A stretch of DNA of 64,000 bases from Coriaria nepalensis. Taxonomy: Eukaryota > Streptophyta > Magnoliopsida > Cucurbitales > Coriariaceae. Both the position numbers and the translations under genes were made by a program. Each line of letters begins with the position of its first letter. The stretch's first letter is position 1. Below, piece by piece: positions 13,580 to 27,351 of the stretch. The stretch is from contig CP114486.1 of assembly GCA_027186245.1 (NCBI GenBank), positions 8,632,501-8,696,500 of the forward strand, written 5' to 3'. The notes below the pieces were generated by a model. The model did no database searches. It had not been told where the DNA came from and saw nothing but the letters and a program-made list of their open reading frames with translations.

Positions 13580-13765
13580 AGAGGCATCGACTTGTCGATC
13601 CATAGACCTATCAACCCATCGAGTACTTCGCATATTGGAGGCATTGACCCATCAAGTACTTCACATATTTGAAGGCATTCAATATGTCGAGACGTCGATC
13701 TCGTCGAGCACTCCACCTATTAAAAGCATCGAGTACGTCAAGTCGTCCACCTATTGAAGGCATGG
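13580..13765. repeat. Short array related to the 54.8-55.9 kb minisatellite
   Basis: Three to four degenerate units carry CGACCCATCGAGTA-like and TTGGAGGCAT-like words (for example ACCCATCGAGTACTTC, GACCCATCAAGTACTTC, AGCATCGAGTACGTC). The GACCC-R-T-CGAGTA word is the same core as in the larger hairpin minisatellite at 54.8-55.9 kb. The flanks 13130-13160 (ACCCGATGGGTCCGATTGACC) are of the same flavour. Confidence 0.55.
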
Positions 13766-14439
13766 AGTACATCTCCACTTAAAGACTTAAATACTTAATT
13801 TCTTATGCCAAAAAGATGAATGAGGCATCACAGTCTCGATGACTTGATGACAAATCATGCCATGAAGTACTAAATACATATTATTTTATGCATGTTGCAG
13901 AACAAGAATCACAGACAAATATAATACAAAGAAGATATATACATTTTTTTTCCGATTATGATAATCAATCAACTATTCAAAGAGAAATCAACCACAAAAA
14001 ACTTAAACTTGCCGATTCAAATCACGTTCGAAGCAGTAAGATTCAGAAGCTTACTGATAAAATAAGTAAATGCAACAAAGTTTATAAGCTTACCAATAAA
14101 ATAAGTAAATAAAATAAAGTATGATCGACTCAAATAAAGTTGCAAATGTAAAATATAGATTTTGGAACGGTCTATTTAGAAGAATCAGAGGTTGAAGATG
14201 GGGATAGTTTTATAATTTCATATTTTTTAATTAATTTTTAAAGAAAAATAAAATATGAAAACTAGTTTATAAAGAATTTTTTTGAATGCTTTTTGTTAAA
14301 CAATTTTTTTTCATAAGACCTATTAACCCATTAATGCATAGTTTTTTCCTATAATTTTACTTAAAAGATTTATAAATTTTAAAATTTGCCCCATAAAGAT
14401 TTTTTTTTTCCTTTTTCTTACCTTCACTATGGTCCAACC

Positions 14440-14610
14440 ATGGATGTTCAAACTTCATGGAATCCATGGAGCTCGAGCTCCCTTAAAATATATGGAGGTC
14501 GAACCTTAATGGGTTTCCATGGAGGTTCAAGCTCTATGAAATTTAATGGAGTTCAAGCTCTATAGATTTCATGGAGGCTCAATCTCAATGGTAGGACCTT
14601 AGTCTCACTA
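14440..14610. repeat. Degenerate tandem repeat rich in CATGGAGG/TCAAGCTC
   Basis: About four imperfect units of roughly 35-40 bp alternate CATGGAG(C/G), (T/G)TCAAGCTC or TCGAGCTC, and AAATTTAATGG-like words. No coding potential was recognised. Confidence 0.55.
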
Positions 14611-15130
14611 AGGTAGAAAAATGAAAAATGTATATATATATTTGTGAGATAAATTTTTAAATATATATCGTCGATGTGAGAATATTAAATTTTCATATAT
14701 TATTTTAATAAGTACTAACATATTTAAATAATATGTTAATTTAATTATCGAAAAAAATATCGAAAAAATTAAAAACTTCTTTTATAATAATATATAAATT
14801 AAAAAGTTAACTGGAGAAATAAATTTATAAATATTGAATTATATAAAGACAAAAAGGTAAATTAACTTTGAATAAATCCGAAAAGTTTTTTGACTTTTGA
14901 AGCATTTACTGCTTCCTTGGGCGAAGTTGAATGTGGGCCAAAGCGACATGTCGTTATGGTTTCCCCAAAACCTTGACCGAGCGCACGTAACGGAATTATA
15001 TGCGAGAGCAAGCAGAGCCCTATCTCTCAGTAGTAGGTACCGTAATAAGAAAACCCTGATGAAAACGAAAAGACGGGAGCCAGTCTGATATTTTCCCCCG
15101 CTTGATTATTTCCACTTCAAACGCACTGAT

Positions 15131-18100
15131 ATGCGTCTTCCTCATCTTCTCCATCTTCGCACCCCTCTCCCTTCTTCGTCCACGTTTCTTCTCATGGGCT
15201 CCAACCACTTGCTCAACTCTACTCCATTGTTAAACACACTAGCTCATTCTTCTTTTTTTTCTTCTTCTCATACACACTTGTTTCACACTAATAGACTGCT
15301 CATCTCTGCCTTTGGTTCAAAACCCATCTCCCCCTTACCGTCATTTTGCCTGAGAACGAATGGGTTTCCTTCCTTTTCTTCTCACGCCAGTGTTCCTCGA
15401 CCTCCAGGTGACTCTGTAATATCTGTTTATATTTTGCAGCGTAGTCGGATACTTTTTCTGCAAATTCCAAGTTCCGCTGCTACATTTTGGGCTGCTTTTA
15501 GACTGTTTTCGCAAACTTACTTCTCGTTCTTGCAGCCCATCTGGAGGACCCAGAAAAGAGTCATCAACAGCTGAGTCAATTCGAGATTTTGAAGAGGAAG
15601 TTGAGGGAACTTGACATCGAAAGCCAAATTTGCATTCCAGGGCAGTACAACCACTTGCTCTGCCCGATGGTGTGTCCTCCTATATATCTTTTTTTAATCT
15701 CTTTTTCCATTTTCTTTTTTAAAGGCTAGCTCTTTTGTAGGTTTAAATCATACAATGTTCCCCCTTATTTAATACAAGTTCAATCTTCAAACTAAAATTT
15801 TCTGTTAAAATGACAAATATATATATATATATATATATTATTTTTTTCTTTTTTATAATTTCACTCTCTTGTGCCTTATAAATCCAAACTCATGTTACCT
15901 TAAATTTTGGTAAAAAGAAAAAAAAAAGTTTCGAAAAGTTTTACAAGTATATCATGGGACGAGATATTTGGTATTATATAGTAAGAAATTCAGCAGCAGT
16001 TTTTTGGCCCTCAGTCCTTTGTAGTTTCAATGATATTTCTGCAAGTTGCCCTTAGAGTTGAGAGAAGCTGTACCATTTGGTTCTTCATGTGAGTACAACT
16101 AAACCTTGATAAATCTATTTGATAGAATAGGGATAGACAAATTTGTTGAAATGTAGCTGATTAAATGTTCGTAAGAACCTGTTATGTAGAACTTCTTAGA
16201 GTTGATATAAAGATTTTCTTTATTATACCTTAAAGTCAAAATTCAAATTAGGTTCAATTGCTAAAAATCAATTGAATTTCATGTCCTTGTTGTTTTCATT
16301 ATCGCAGTGCAAAGGTGGCGATACAGAGGAAAAGACCTTGTCCATGTTTATCACGCAGGATGGGTTTGTCTTTTTCTTTTATGCTTATTTAAGTTTTATT
16401 ATCAATCCTGGAGGGCAGTCCATAAATATTTTTTCTCAATCTGTAGAGGTTCTGCTTTATGGATATGCTTTCGTGGAAAATGTGGGTGGAAAGGAAACAT
16501 GAAGGTAGTGTTCTCTCTCCTTCAACTGTGATATGACCTTAATACTAGTATTTTAGAGTATGTTTTAAGTGTAGAATGTCTGGTTCACTTGGCTTAGTGT
16601 TCTGGCATTGGTAACAGGCCTCTGCAGATAGTAAGTCGGCGATTAGAAGATTGGATCCAATCAATACAGTTATGAACAAAAGAAAAATTACGGTGGAAGG
16701 TCTGAAACTAGAACCTCTATGTGACGAGGTTGGTACCTTTCATATATCTTTCTCTAGTGATTCTTGAAAACTGATGCAAATTTATTGTGGTCCGGAAGGA
16801 AAAATGCTTTATCCAGTATCATGCTTCTATTACTTGCAGTTAATTTCTTTCTAATATTGTATGAGCATAATTTTTTGTATGCATTTTTGGTGAATAATAT
16901 CTGTTTTGACGACATATGTGGTGACTGTATGGATATGGACATCTCCTGGGAAAGAGAGATAATACATTTTTTCTTAACATCATCTGCAAAGATTACAAAT
17001 ATATAAAGTCATGTGATATTCGCTGAGTTGATATTTTTGGTTAGAATAGAAGGTTGGTGTATGGGCCAAAGTTCACAAAATTACAGGATTTGCATTCTAT
17101 ATGATTTCAACTTGCATTCCTGTTAAAGTTAATCACCAGTTGTATCAAAGAAGATGACTAAAATGTGTTATCTATGAATCTCTGTATAATGGACAATTGG
17201 ATGGAGGAACTGGGTTGTTGGGAATGGATATATATGTTAAGATATATATGCTAGCATCATTGATGATCTGTTGATTTATTTCTTTACATTGAGAAATTCC
17301 TATTGGCTAACTTGATTTCCCCCAACTCATGCATTCAATTTCTCTGTAGTGTTCTTCTTTCATTTGCTATTAGCAGGCAAAATATTTTTTCGGATGTGAA
17401 ATGCAAGTTTCGATCCTTTGTAGAAATTTTTTTCCTACTATTTTATGATTCCTAATTGTCTTGTCTGCATTCTTTATCAAAGTATAATACTCTTGTCTGA
17501 GTCTAAAATTCAGTTTGGGACCTCGAACCTCCAGGTTGCCTCATTCCCCAATCCAAATGGATAGCCAAATTACCTTACACCTTAACCATGATAGAGTTTG
17601 CACAAACTCCCTTTCCTAAAATGTGGAGTCAAATGCACACTTAGTTGGGATAGTGTTCAACGTAATGCAAAATTATAATCCGGCTTGCTCTAGTTTAAAA
17701 ATAAGGGATCTTGCGAAATTGGAGTGAAGCATCAATGCAAGAAAGTATGAATTCTAAAACTGCATTTAGTGCAGAACACTGTTTTGTCCTTACTCCTCAA
17801 ATTTCTTGTTATAAGTTTGAGCTTGGATGTATGGTTGTCTTCTGCTCGTTAATCTATCAATTTAATTTTCTCTGTTTTTGGTTCTATTTATATTCTCGCT
17901 GCTGGCATAATGATCTGTCTCTTATATCAGCTGGTTTCTTATTTTGCGGAACGAAATATATCAAAGGAAACAGTTGAAAGAAATGGAGTCATGCAGAAAA
18001 GGTCTGGTGATCAGGTACATAGCAATAGTAAATCAGGATAAGAGTGTGATACCGAATTATTCTACAAGATAAGAAAGAGCTGAGGATGTGAAAAGGCATT

Positions 18101-21100
18101 ATTTATGTCTGAACTTGAACATCTGTGGATGTTTCAAAACTTCTAAGAATGGATTACGTACTGTTTAACTTTTTGTATATTTCTGACAACTAGATCCGGC
18201 TATTCAAAACTTTATATGCAAATCAAATCAATTTATACTACTGGTTTCAAACCCCAGAGTCATATCAGTGTTTTTTTTTTCCTGTAAAAATTCTAGTATC
18301 TAAAGTTCTAAGCACATGGCTCCTCTTACAGCTTTAGAAATTTCTTTCATAGTTTGCAGTTGCATTTACTTATTGGCGCAATGGAGCACTAGTTAGCTGC
18401 AAGTATCGTGATGTAAGCAAGAAGTTTTGGCAGGTTAACCTCTTAATAATCACCACCTTGGCTATCCATTTTTATTAAAAACAAGTAAAAAGTTGATGTA
18501 AACTAAATTCTTCTTTTATACCTTGTGTGCTATGCTCCTGAGTTGTCCTATTTTGATGCTAATGCTGAAATAATTTGATATTGTCGTTCTTTTCATCGAC
18601 AGGAAGCGGACACTGAAAAGATCTTTTATGGGTTGGATGATATTGTGGGGGCAAGTGATATTATCATTGTATGTCATATTTTGCATATATTATACCAATA
18701 TAAAAGTATATTCAAGACGTTCATATTCCCAAGCCCTATTATGCCCTCTTTCATATTTTAGGTCGAAGGTGAATTTGACAAGCTTGCACTTGAAGAAGCT
18801 GGCTTCCGTAATTGTGTGAGTGTTCCTGATGGTGCACCTCAGTCAGTTTCCCAAAAGGATTTGCCTCCTGAAGAAAAGGTTCGAGTCATCCTATTAATTA
18901 TGAATTCTTATATTTATATTTCTTCTTATTTTGACCAATTATATGAAGAAAGGGGTAAAATATCTTGTAATTTTTGGTATCTATTTCACCTATTGTTTGG
19001 TGTATTGTTGCTTAAGAATGAGGATTACTCAAAAGGTAAATGGCCTAACAACTATAAACACACCCATAACATAAGATCTTATGATAAGATTTTTACGACA
19101 TAAGATGGCTTACTTCATGCGGGAAGATTAATTCATGGAGTGAGAGGATTTCTTCATGTGGGAGGTTTTATGACGTAGAGTGAGAGGATTACTTTATAGT
19201 GTCCTCTATGACATAAGTGAAAGTATGAGCGCGTCAAGCTAATCAGATTTTAACCCGATGAGGCAAATACTTTATGTGATACTATCTTTGTGCAGATATT
19301 AATAAGACATTATTTATTGTTATTAATGAAAATCATATATTATTTATCATGTTTATTAATTTGGTTGGAATTAATATTATATATGTTTTATAAATGCATA
19401 TCATGATAAAGTCTAGTATCTTGAGTTGTGCACTTTATAGACCATGATATAGATCATGTTAGTAAAGACTCGAGTCGCTAAAAGCTCTAAAGATACAAAC
19501 AGTTCGTTGTCGTATGATCTCAAGAATGGACATCGATTAATCCGGATAGACAATCATATAGTTTATCACCTAATTATTAGGATGATTGATCTCACATCAG
19601 CTTGGGCTGATTCTGAGGCTCTACTTGAGCTTTTCATTGGTTCTTAGGGTTTTTTATCCCATCGAGCATGGCCTAGCTGTAGTATGGCACCTGATCTCAA
19701 AGCTACGATTGATCTATCTAATTTCCCATGCCCCACCATCCCACAAAGCCAAGTTTTTGGTCATTTTCTTCAATTGTGTTAGAGATTTTAGTTCAGTGAG
19801 CATGAGTTTGGTGCCTCTACTCTATCAATAGAAGGGAGTGTTATGTGGTAGCACATGTTCCAATGCATGACAAATACCACTTTCTTCCTATATTTTATAT
19901 ACTTTTCAGTGAGATCTAGATCTGATGCATTTTTTATCTATTCTGTAAAACTAGGACACAAAGTATCAATATCTGTGGAACTGCAAAGAGTACCTAAAAG
20001 AGGTTGGCAAAAAAGCTTTATGCTCTCCATAAAAACACATTATTATGAAATTAGTTGGCTCAAATTTGAAAATTATTGGAATTAATAGGCATCACGTATT
20101 GTACTTGCTACTGATGGGGATACTCCTGGTCAAGCCTTAGCTGAGGAGCTTGCACGTCGCCTTGGAAGGGAGAGGTTGCAGAAAGTTTCTTGATGATATT
20201 TTAACATCATTTGCTGAAACATTCTGATTTGCGATTATGTGTTTCATAATTGTTGCAGATGCTGGAGGGTTAAATGGCCCAAAAAAAATGAGGCTAGTCA
20301 TTGCAAAGATGCCAATGAGGTAAGCCATTAATTACTAATATTAATTTCTAGATTCGTTGTCAGAACATATAAAGTTTATTCTTGAAAATCTATATCTGAA
20401 ATTTCTTACCGGTGCAGCTCATCTTCTGTTTTACATACTTAGGGTTAATTGAGAATTATCTATCTTGTATAGTTTATGATAATAATATAAGTTCTCTTTT
20501 AATTTCTGATTATGTTCTACAGCCTTATTCTTTGGTCATCCTTGATTGCAAATGTTTATTCTGATTAAGAGTAGTAATACACTTGAAATTATTCTCACAT
20601 TTTTTTGATAAAGAGCAAGCTAATAATAAAGAAATTCATGCAACAAGACATTACTTCCATTCATCAGCCTCTATGATTTGTTTTGGGAACTTTTTTCTTG
20701 TATATCCCCATCCATCAATCTTAAAGTTATTGGTTACATGCAAATTTTGTTCAGGAGAAAAGTGAAGTAGTTTATCAATGCAGTATTTCCTTGGAAATAC
20801 TACAGCAACCCCTTACCATGTTTCTTAATATGAGCTTAGGTTCTCATGCTATATGGCCCTGGTGTTCTCAAGGAAGTTATTGATAATGCGGAGTTATATC
20901 CTATACGTGGATTGTTCAACTTCAGAGATTACTTTGATGAAATTGATGCATATTATCATAGAGTTTCTGGATATGAATTTGGTGTCTCAACTGGATGGAG
21001 GGCTTTGAATGATTTATACAATGTAAGTACAGATTACTGCAACAAGTTAACTGGTTATGAAATTTAAAATCTCCTCTCCCTCACACACTTTAACCCTGTG

Positions 21101-24100
21101 AAAAACGAGATGGGGCGAGTTTTCACAAAGAACCATGATTAGAGAATACTATCTCCAATACATTTAAAATGTGCTAAAATTGTCCCCATTATACTTCTCA
21201 AGCACTTGGTTGTTTTACCTTTTATCCCTTAATGCAAGTCAGGCACCCAATTTCACATACGTTAGCTAGTGGGATATTAATATATATATATATATATATA
21301 TATCAAAAAGAACAAAAATCCTAAATAAATATATTGATACGGATGTAGTAAACTTGTAAGGAACTATATGGAAATTACTCTAGAGTTCTGATTTAATAGG
21401 TAAGCATGTTAAGTCTTTGATATATGAGTATTTTCTAAACACCTTGTGTCTTTGTATTTCTACAAATTTATTTTTTCCCGAAATTGCTTTCACGTAATCA
21501 GAATGAGTAATTGGCAAGAAAACCTCTATAGTATTTTATATGATTATTTGTGTAGATATGTTCTGAGATACTATTATCTTGACTTATTTTAATCAGATTG
21601 TACCAGGTGAGTTGACGGTAGTTACAGGGATTCCTAATTCAGGCAAGAGTGAGTGGATAGATGCTCTCTTATGTAATCTCAATGAAAGTGTTGGTTGGAG
21701 ATTTTCCCTCTGTTCGATGGAGAACAAGGTAAGCTAGTGCAGAGTAACATTCAAACATGTAGTTGTGGTTGAGAAACTCATTATTGGTTCAGTTTTGGAT
21801 CATGTTGGGCTAGCTATCTGTTCTACCGCGCTTTTATACACTTCCATAAATACTGATTCCATTGTCCGAATTCTATTTCTTTATGGCAGTCCTTTTGCTT
21901 CTCTGCTGCATTACTGTGTGGTACAGAGCTAGTCTCTGTGAGAAACAGAGTGAACAATAATGCTGCTAAAAGATAATTTTGCATTTTTAAGGCCGTGATT
22001 TTAAGTTGTTATTGCATTTGCTGAATTAATCTTGTAATTGTTACCACTTATGTGTACTCAGGCCTTCCTCTTATTTTTGAAATAAAATCTCTGTTCTGTT
22101 TACCATTAGGTTCGAGAGCACGCAAGGAAACTTTTGGAGAAACACTTTAGGAAACCTTTCTTTGCCGCTCGGTGAGTGCAAGCTCATCTTTTCGATGACA
22201 CTAATGGCATTTTCACATCAACTTCTTAATTGAATGCCCCAGCACATGTAATCTGTCAGATTCTTTATCAACTGTTTTTTCTATTATTTAAATATCTTTG
22301 GTTGGTCTTCGAAAAGTTGAAACGTTTCCTACTAGTAACAAACTGTGTTTCCCTAGATTTTCTATAGGCTTCGATTGAAAAAGACGAATATGATCACATG
22401 AGTTGGTTTAGATTGTGTTTCATTAAATGGTTTGGAGTCCAAGCTATAAAACGAAAAGAATTTTAGCCCCTACTCGTCCCTGTATGGGGATCGGGCCCTG
22501 TGTCTCATAGTTATGACAATGCTATCCATGATGCAATCTGTTTAATAAAAAGTGGGTAATGGGGAACAGGTTGTTCCGATATTGTCTTACTATAAAAACG
22601 ATTGGCCAAACTGAGGAATTAATAAACAGAATTTTGCTTAGAAAACTCCTATAGATTAGTTAATGATAATTTGGTCTTATTGCTTGGCTTCTTGTATATA
22701 AATTTCTGTTTGAATTCTCTCCTCTTGCCTATAGTTATGGTGAATCTGCAGAACGGATGAGTACTCAGGAGCTGGAGCAAGGAAAGCAATGGCTGAATGA
22801 TACTTTCTATCTTATAAGGTAAGTTAACTTGGCCAGTTTTTTTGGTTCCGGTAGCAGGTCTTCTGTCATACATCATTATCATGCAACTGTTTGTCGGTTA
22901 TGCTTCCTATCCATCAAATAATTGTTGCATCACATCATTGATAGTGTCCATTGCTTTTACCTTTGTAAGGGTTCATCAGTTAGCAATCCAAGCTTGTCCA
23001 TAAAATCCAATATCAGCCCTATTGTTGTATCAAAATCCAGCCCGATATAGAGACGGATTATTACAGTTTAAAACATTTACTATTACTCTTAACATTTACT
23101 ATGTCTTCAAAAGAATTTTTATGCATAAAAAATAGAGAGAAAAAAAAATGCTGCAGGGAACTGGAAAAAAATTATACCAGGAAAGAAAGATCTGATGGTC
23201 CATTATTGCAAGAATAATTTGAAGCAGAATTCAAAGTTTTCTGTAATATACAATAACGAGTAAAGTGATATATTACAATTATGTTTATAGAAGTATGTTA
23301 TTTAAAGGTTTAGCAAGACGCATGAGAAGTAATATATGAAATATGACTTGTGAAACTAATTATCTTTGCTTACAACCTTGAATATCTATCTTATGAAAAT
23401 CTGGTAAATAGCTTATTGGATATTTCAAAAGCATTCTTCATTGGTATCAAACTTTCTATTTTTGTTAGTAGAAAGTTGACATTCTGATAGAGACAGATAA
23501 CTCAGAGTTTACAAGAGAGACATATAAGCATAATTTTAAGTTTCAATCTTTACAAGAGAGTATCTCTATCTATTAGTCTATTTAGATAAGTATTATTTTA
23601 TTAGGATTGTAATTAAATAAGGAAGTGTTAGGTTAGTGATCTTCCTTTAAGGTTGTAATTATCATATTTTATTTTTTTTTTATAAATAGATTGCATGCAT
23701 TTCCCGTAGAGAATTCATTTTCTACTTATCTGATTAACCATTTGAGAACAAGTTTCATTTTATGTACTCATATTCTTGATGTCTGCTCTTTTCCAAATTA
23801 GATAATATTGTTTACTAACTTATTTCTTTTGTTATTACAATTTTCTTTATCTTCTTTTCCTTTTACTAGTTCTTATGTTAGTGTCTTTTTAATTGGTTTT
23901 CCCTATGACCATTGAAATAGGTGCGAAAACGATTCTCTTCCGAACATTAATTGGGTCCTTGATCTTGCAAGAGCAGCAGTTTTGAGGCATGGGGTGCGTG
24001 GACTAGTAATTGATCCATACAATGAGCTTGATCATCAGCGTTCTTCTAGCCAGTAAGACCTGTTTATTGGTGTGGCTTCTTTTTAAAGGCAAATTAAATT

Positions 24101-26216
24101 CATTAAGATGGTCGAGATGGAAGTACAATATCATCTACTTGATTGCAGCCTAGAAAAAAGGAAAAAAAAAAGAAGACAATTTCGCGAACAGCGGTACTAA
24201 TACTTAGCACCAAACTCACCTCTCTCTGCCTATCTCAAGTATCAATAAAAACAAAATTCCCAAAAATACTGATCAAGAAGCATGCCACCCGACTTCCTCC
24301 ACACCTATGCATGGCAATACCTTGAAGAAATCCCAATATTTTCCCATGTAGTATCTACAGGACCCAACCTCAGTTACTCGAAGAACCTTTTATGCTAAAA
24401 AACCCATTTCATAGACACTTACCTCTCCTCCTTGCACACAAAAATCAACTAAGACTCCCATCCTCTACTCCAAGAAACCAGATCTGCAAATTCTGAAAGC
24501 TCCCTTAGCCCATAAAAGCAATCCTCTTCATACACCTATAGACCCATATATGCCCTCAAGTCCCTTCCAAAGAGGAGCCTACAAATCACCGATAGATACT
24601 TATACTTCAAAACTCTTGGAAACTACAGGCTCACAAATTTGTTGTTTCCGATAAACAAAAAGTGAGTACTTCAGTGGTTCTGTTATAATATACAGCCCTT
24701 ATATTTGGACTCAGCACCAAATTAAATGAATAGGATTTTTTCTTTCAGAAATCACTAGGCCTGTCCTTCTGTTCAGCTTTGTGTTTTAATGGTTCATTTT
24801 GGACTATAACAGGCGCTCTATTAATTTGTTCTGTCTTTTTTGTGTTTTGTTCAATTTTTATTCTAATAAGGTCTTCAAATTGACTAGTGATTAGAAATAC
24901 CATCCTGTCAATAGCACCACTGCAATTTTCAGTGTGAATTTTTTCACGTATGACATGTTGTAATCAACTCTAGTGTATTATTGCATTTAAACCATTACAT
25001 TGGAAGATGAAAATATGCTATCTAATCTTGGTTCTTTTTCTCCCCCTTTTTCCACAGTATTCAGTTAACGAATTGCTAGAATTATTTTTCTATGACAGAA
25101 CGGAAACAGAATATGTGAGCCAGATGCTTACCAAGGTCAAACGGTTTGCCCAACATCACTCCTGCCATGTGTGGTTCGTTGCACATCCTAGACAGGTTGG
25201 TCCACTATGAGTCTACTCTTCTAATTCATCTCTTTCCTTCTGATTTCATCTCATTCATTCCCCTTGATAGTTGCATAATTGGGTTGGTAGTCCTCCCAAT
25301 CTCTATGATATAAGTGGAAGTGCACACTTCATAAACAAATGTGACAATGGAATTGTTGTCCATCGTAACCGGGATCCTACAGCGGGACCCATGGATCAAG
25401 TACAAGTAAGTTATACACCAGAGTTTAAAGTATTTAAGCATGTTCTTTTTTTTTTTTTTGAGTTTGTTCATAAATCGCCATTATTGGTTTTTTCCTGGGT
25501 GGAAATTTTCTTGTAACTTTCATTGCTTGCAGATTTGTGTCCGTAAGGTACGGAATAAAGTTGCTGGAAGGATAGGTGAGGGCCTTTTGTCATATAACAG
25601 GTCCGATAAAACTTGCTATTAAATTTTCTTGTTCAACATGCTTCGCACATTTTAGGAATTGTTGGTTTCTAGTGTTTCAAGGTCAGTATCTTTATTTAAC
25701 ACTTCACATGGGAAGTTGTACCGAATATTGTATCGAAAAACTACGTTCAGGAACAAAAAGGGCTCGATTTCAGTAAAGACTCGGATGATAATATAGGAAA
25801 CCTGTCAAATGAAGTCAAATATAAGCTATCTTTTTTGGCATATGTGTCCATGGAGTTTCTTTTTCGCATTTGTTTCAAATATAAGCTATCTTGGAGAAAG
25901 TAAATCATATTGCTCGTGTTATCGATTGAAAATTTATCTGATAAGAAACTAATTTACAGGGCCCTTCCTGTGACCTCAACATTACATTGTCAATTTTCAT
26001 GTAGAGATTTTTGGAAAAAGAAAGTATACTATAAATTGCTCTATATTCAACACGCTGGCCTTTTAATCGAACTGTTGAATTGCCTTCTTTTTCTCTTCCT
26101 ATTATCACAATGCTAGTGTTTTGGTTGATCAATTAATGTTTTTGAGCAGGGTAACTGGAGAATTCACGGATATTGATGGACTATCTGAATATAATATGCA
26201 AAATAAAAAACTCTAG
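15131..26216 (+). CDS. TWINKLE: Twinkle homologue: organellar DNA primase-helicase, 21 exons
   Basis: Join 15131..15407, 15536..15669, 16308..16363, 16447..16504, 16618..16728, 17931..18014, 18353..18433, 18603..18668, 18762..18878, 19955..20002, 20089..20174, 20259..20319, 20840..21022, 21597..21728, 22110..22171, 22735..22818, 23921..24052, 25099..25195, 25271..25405, 25533..25600, 26150..26216; 712 residues, close to the ~709 of Arabidopsis. All junctions are gt-ag and in phase. A T7-gp4-type protein, it primes and unwinds DNA at mitochondrial and plastid replication forks. A Ser/Arg-rich transit region occupies ~1-80. The primase zinc finger has C135, C138, C163, C168; TOPRIM motifs are VEGEFD (290-295) and DGD (353-355); Walker A is GIPNSGKS (465-472) and Walker B GLVIDPYN (574-581). 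A second in-frame ATG at 15194 (M22, MGSNHLL) matches a conserved internal Met of the family. Intron 9 carries dispersed repeat copy 2. The primase and helicase key residues are intact. Confidence 0.97.
19232..19595 (+). repeat. Dispersed non-coding repeat, copy 2, inside a Twinkle intron
   Basis: Located in intron 9 (18879-19954). It follows the same order of blocks as copies 1 and 3: TCAAGCTAATCAG, TTTATGTGATACTATCTTTG, TTATTTATCATGTTTATTAATTT, TATAAATGCATATCATGATAAAG, GACAATCATATAGTTTATCACC and GATTGATCTCA. It is in sense with the gene. The splice sites around it are intact, so it seems tolerated. Confidence 0.78.
23480..23790. mobile_element. Possible copia-like solo LTR in a Twinkle intron
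   Basis: Intron 16 contains a stretch with AGATAAGTATTATTTTATTAGG, a poly-T tract, TATAAATAGATTGCATG and an A/T-rich tail, arranged like the promoter-bearing LTRs of plant Ty1/copia elements (TATA box then a short R/U5-like end). Clear TG...CA borders and a target duplication were not found, so the call is tentative. Confidence 0.3.
24150..24625. other. Compositionally distinct insert in Twinkle intron 17
   Basis: Within the long intron 24053-25098, about 475 bp is C-rich on the plus strand and much less T-rich than every other intron of the gene. On the minus strand it reads partly open with GRDLRAY and ELSEFADLVSWSRGW-like words, but stops occur. It is probably a transposon-derived insertion; no family was recognised. 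Confidence 0.4.
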
Positions 26217-27220
26217 AGAAACAGGCTCGCACAGCTAGTCAGTCATATGGGATCCACATGATTTTTTTGGCGAATATTCTGTGCGACGGTTCTTTCGGCT
26301 TTGTGCAAAGCCTTGGTTGTCGGACAGGATCGGGATTGCAATTTTGAAATATTCCATGTAAATTGGATGTCGAAGTGTACTGTTCTGTAAGTTTATTTGA
26401 TATATGGATTGGTAATTTTCCGAGTAGCAGGTTCTATCTTTCAGGAGTCTTATTTTTGACAGCCAATGGAATCTTGTGCAAATGCCAGTGCTTTGGGATA
26501 CTGGTGAATATATATATATATATATTAACTTATAGAAAATTAGAATTAACTATCAAACTATTAATAGTTGACCGACTGTGTCATGAGTAGTAGATCAAGT
26601 GGCTGTTAAAGCTTTGTATTGAAATAAAGTCGTGTACCTTTTTAGGTCTGAAATTGAAATTGGCGATTTCCCTGGGCGCATTTTGCTCGTATGAGGAAGA
26701 TGGTTTCTGTAATTCCCTGATCTTGCATCATAACTAGGGTTGAGGAAATTTGACCCGTCCTACTGGTTTATTATTTATTTATTATTATTATTATTATTAT
26801 TTGGCAATCGAGAACTCCACTATTTTTTATGGTGGGCTCTAAATTTCAGGGGAGTGAGTGATAAGACTTGCCATATTGCTCACAAATTTGTATCAGATCC
26901 AATAGTCCTTTCACAGTTCTAGATATTCAATATGACCTCTAAATGTGACCATATTGCTCCAAGGTCTACCAGAATCTCAAGAGAGAGTGCAACAGGTTGA
27001 AATTCTCTAAATAACATTGAGAGCAGTCGAGAAACCATGACTCTTTGCAATGTTGCGGTCATCATAGGGATCGGGAGACTCGGTCCAACTATTATAGTTC
27101 ATTCCTCATATGGAATCTGAAGACCACAATGTGGATCTTCATCAAGTAGCTGCAGTCTGTAAACTTCATTATCTTCATCAAGCAGTGAAGGGGACGCCAC
27201 AAGGACTGTAGGATCGGGTG
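26217..27220. other. Twinkle 3' UTR and intergenic DNA
   Basis: The first ~400 bases are probably the Twinkle 3' UTR, with candidate AATAAA-type signal GAAATAAAG near 26620. The rest has no gene; an ATT trinucleotide run is at about 26770-26800. Confidence 0.5.
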
Positions 27221-27340
27221 TAATCTTGTTCGTGGCATGAAATCACCTAGAAGTTCAATGGGGATGATACATCATTAAGGGTTGAGTCGTGCGGAACAAA
27301 CTTTCATATTTAACAAGATTTCATACCACGAACAAGATTT
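27221..27340. repeat. 24-bp inverted repeat flanking a 72-bp spacer
   Basis: Arm 27221-27244 (TAATCTTGTTCGTGGCATGAAATC on the plus strand, split here as TAATCTTGTTCG and TGGCATGAAATC) matches the reverse complement of 27317-27340 at 22 of 24 positions. It lies immediately before a gag-like fragment. Confidence 0.85.
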
Positions 27341-27351
27341 TTTTTTTTTTT

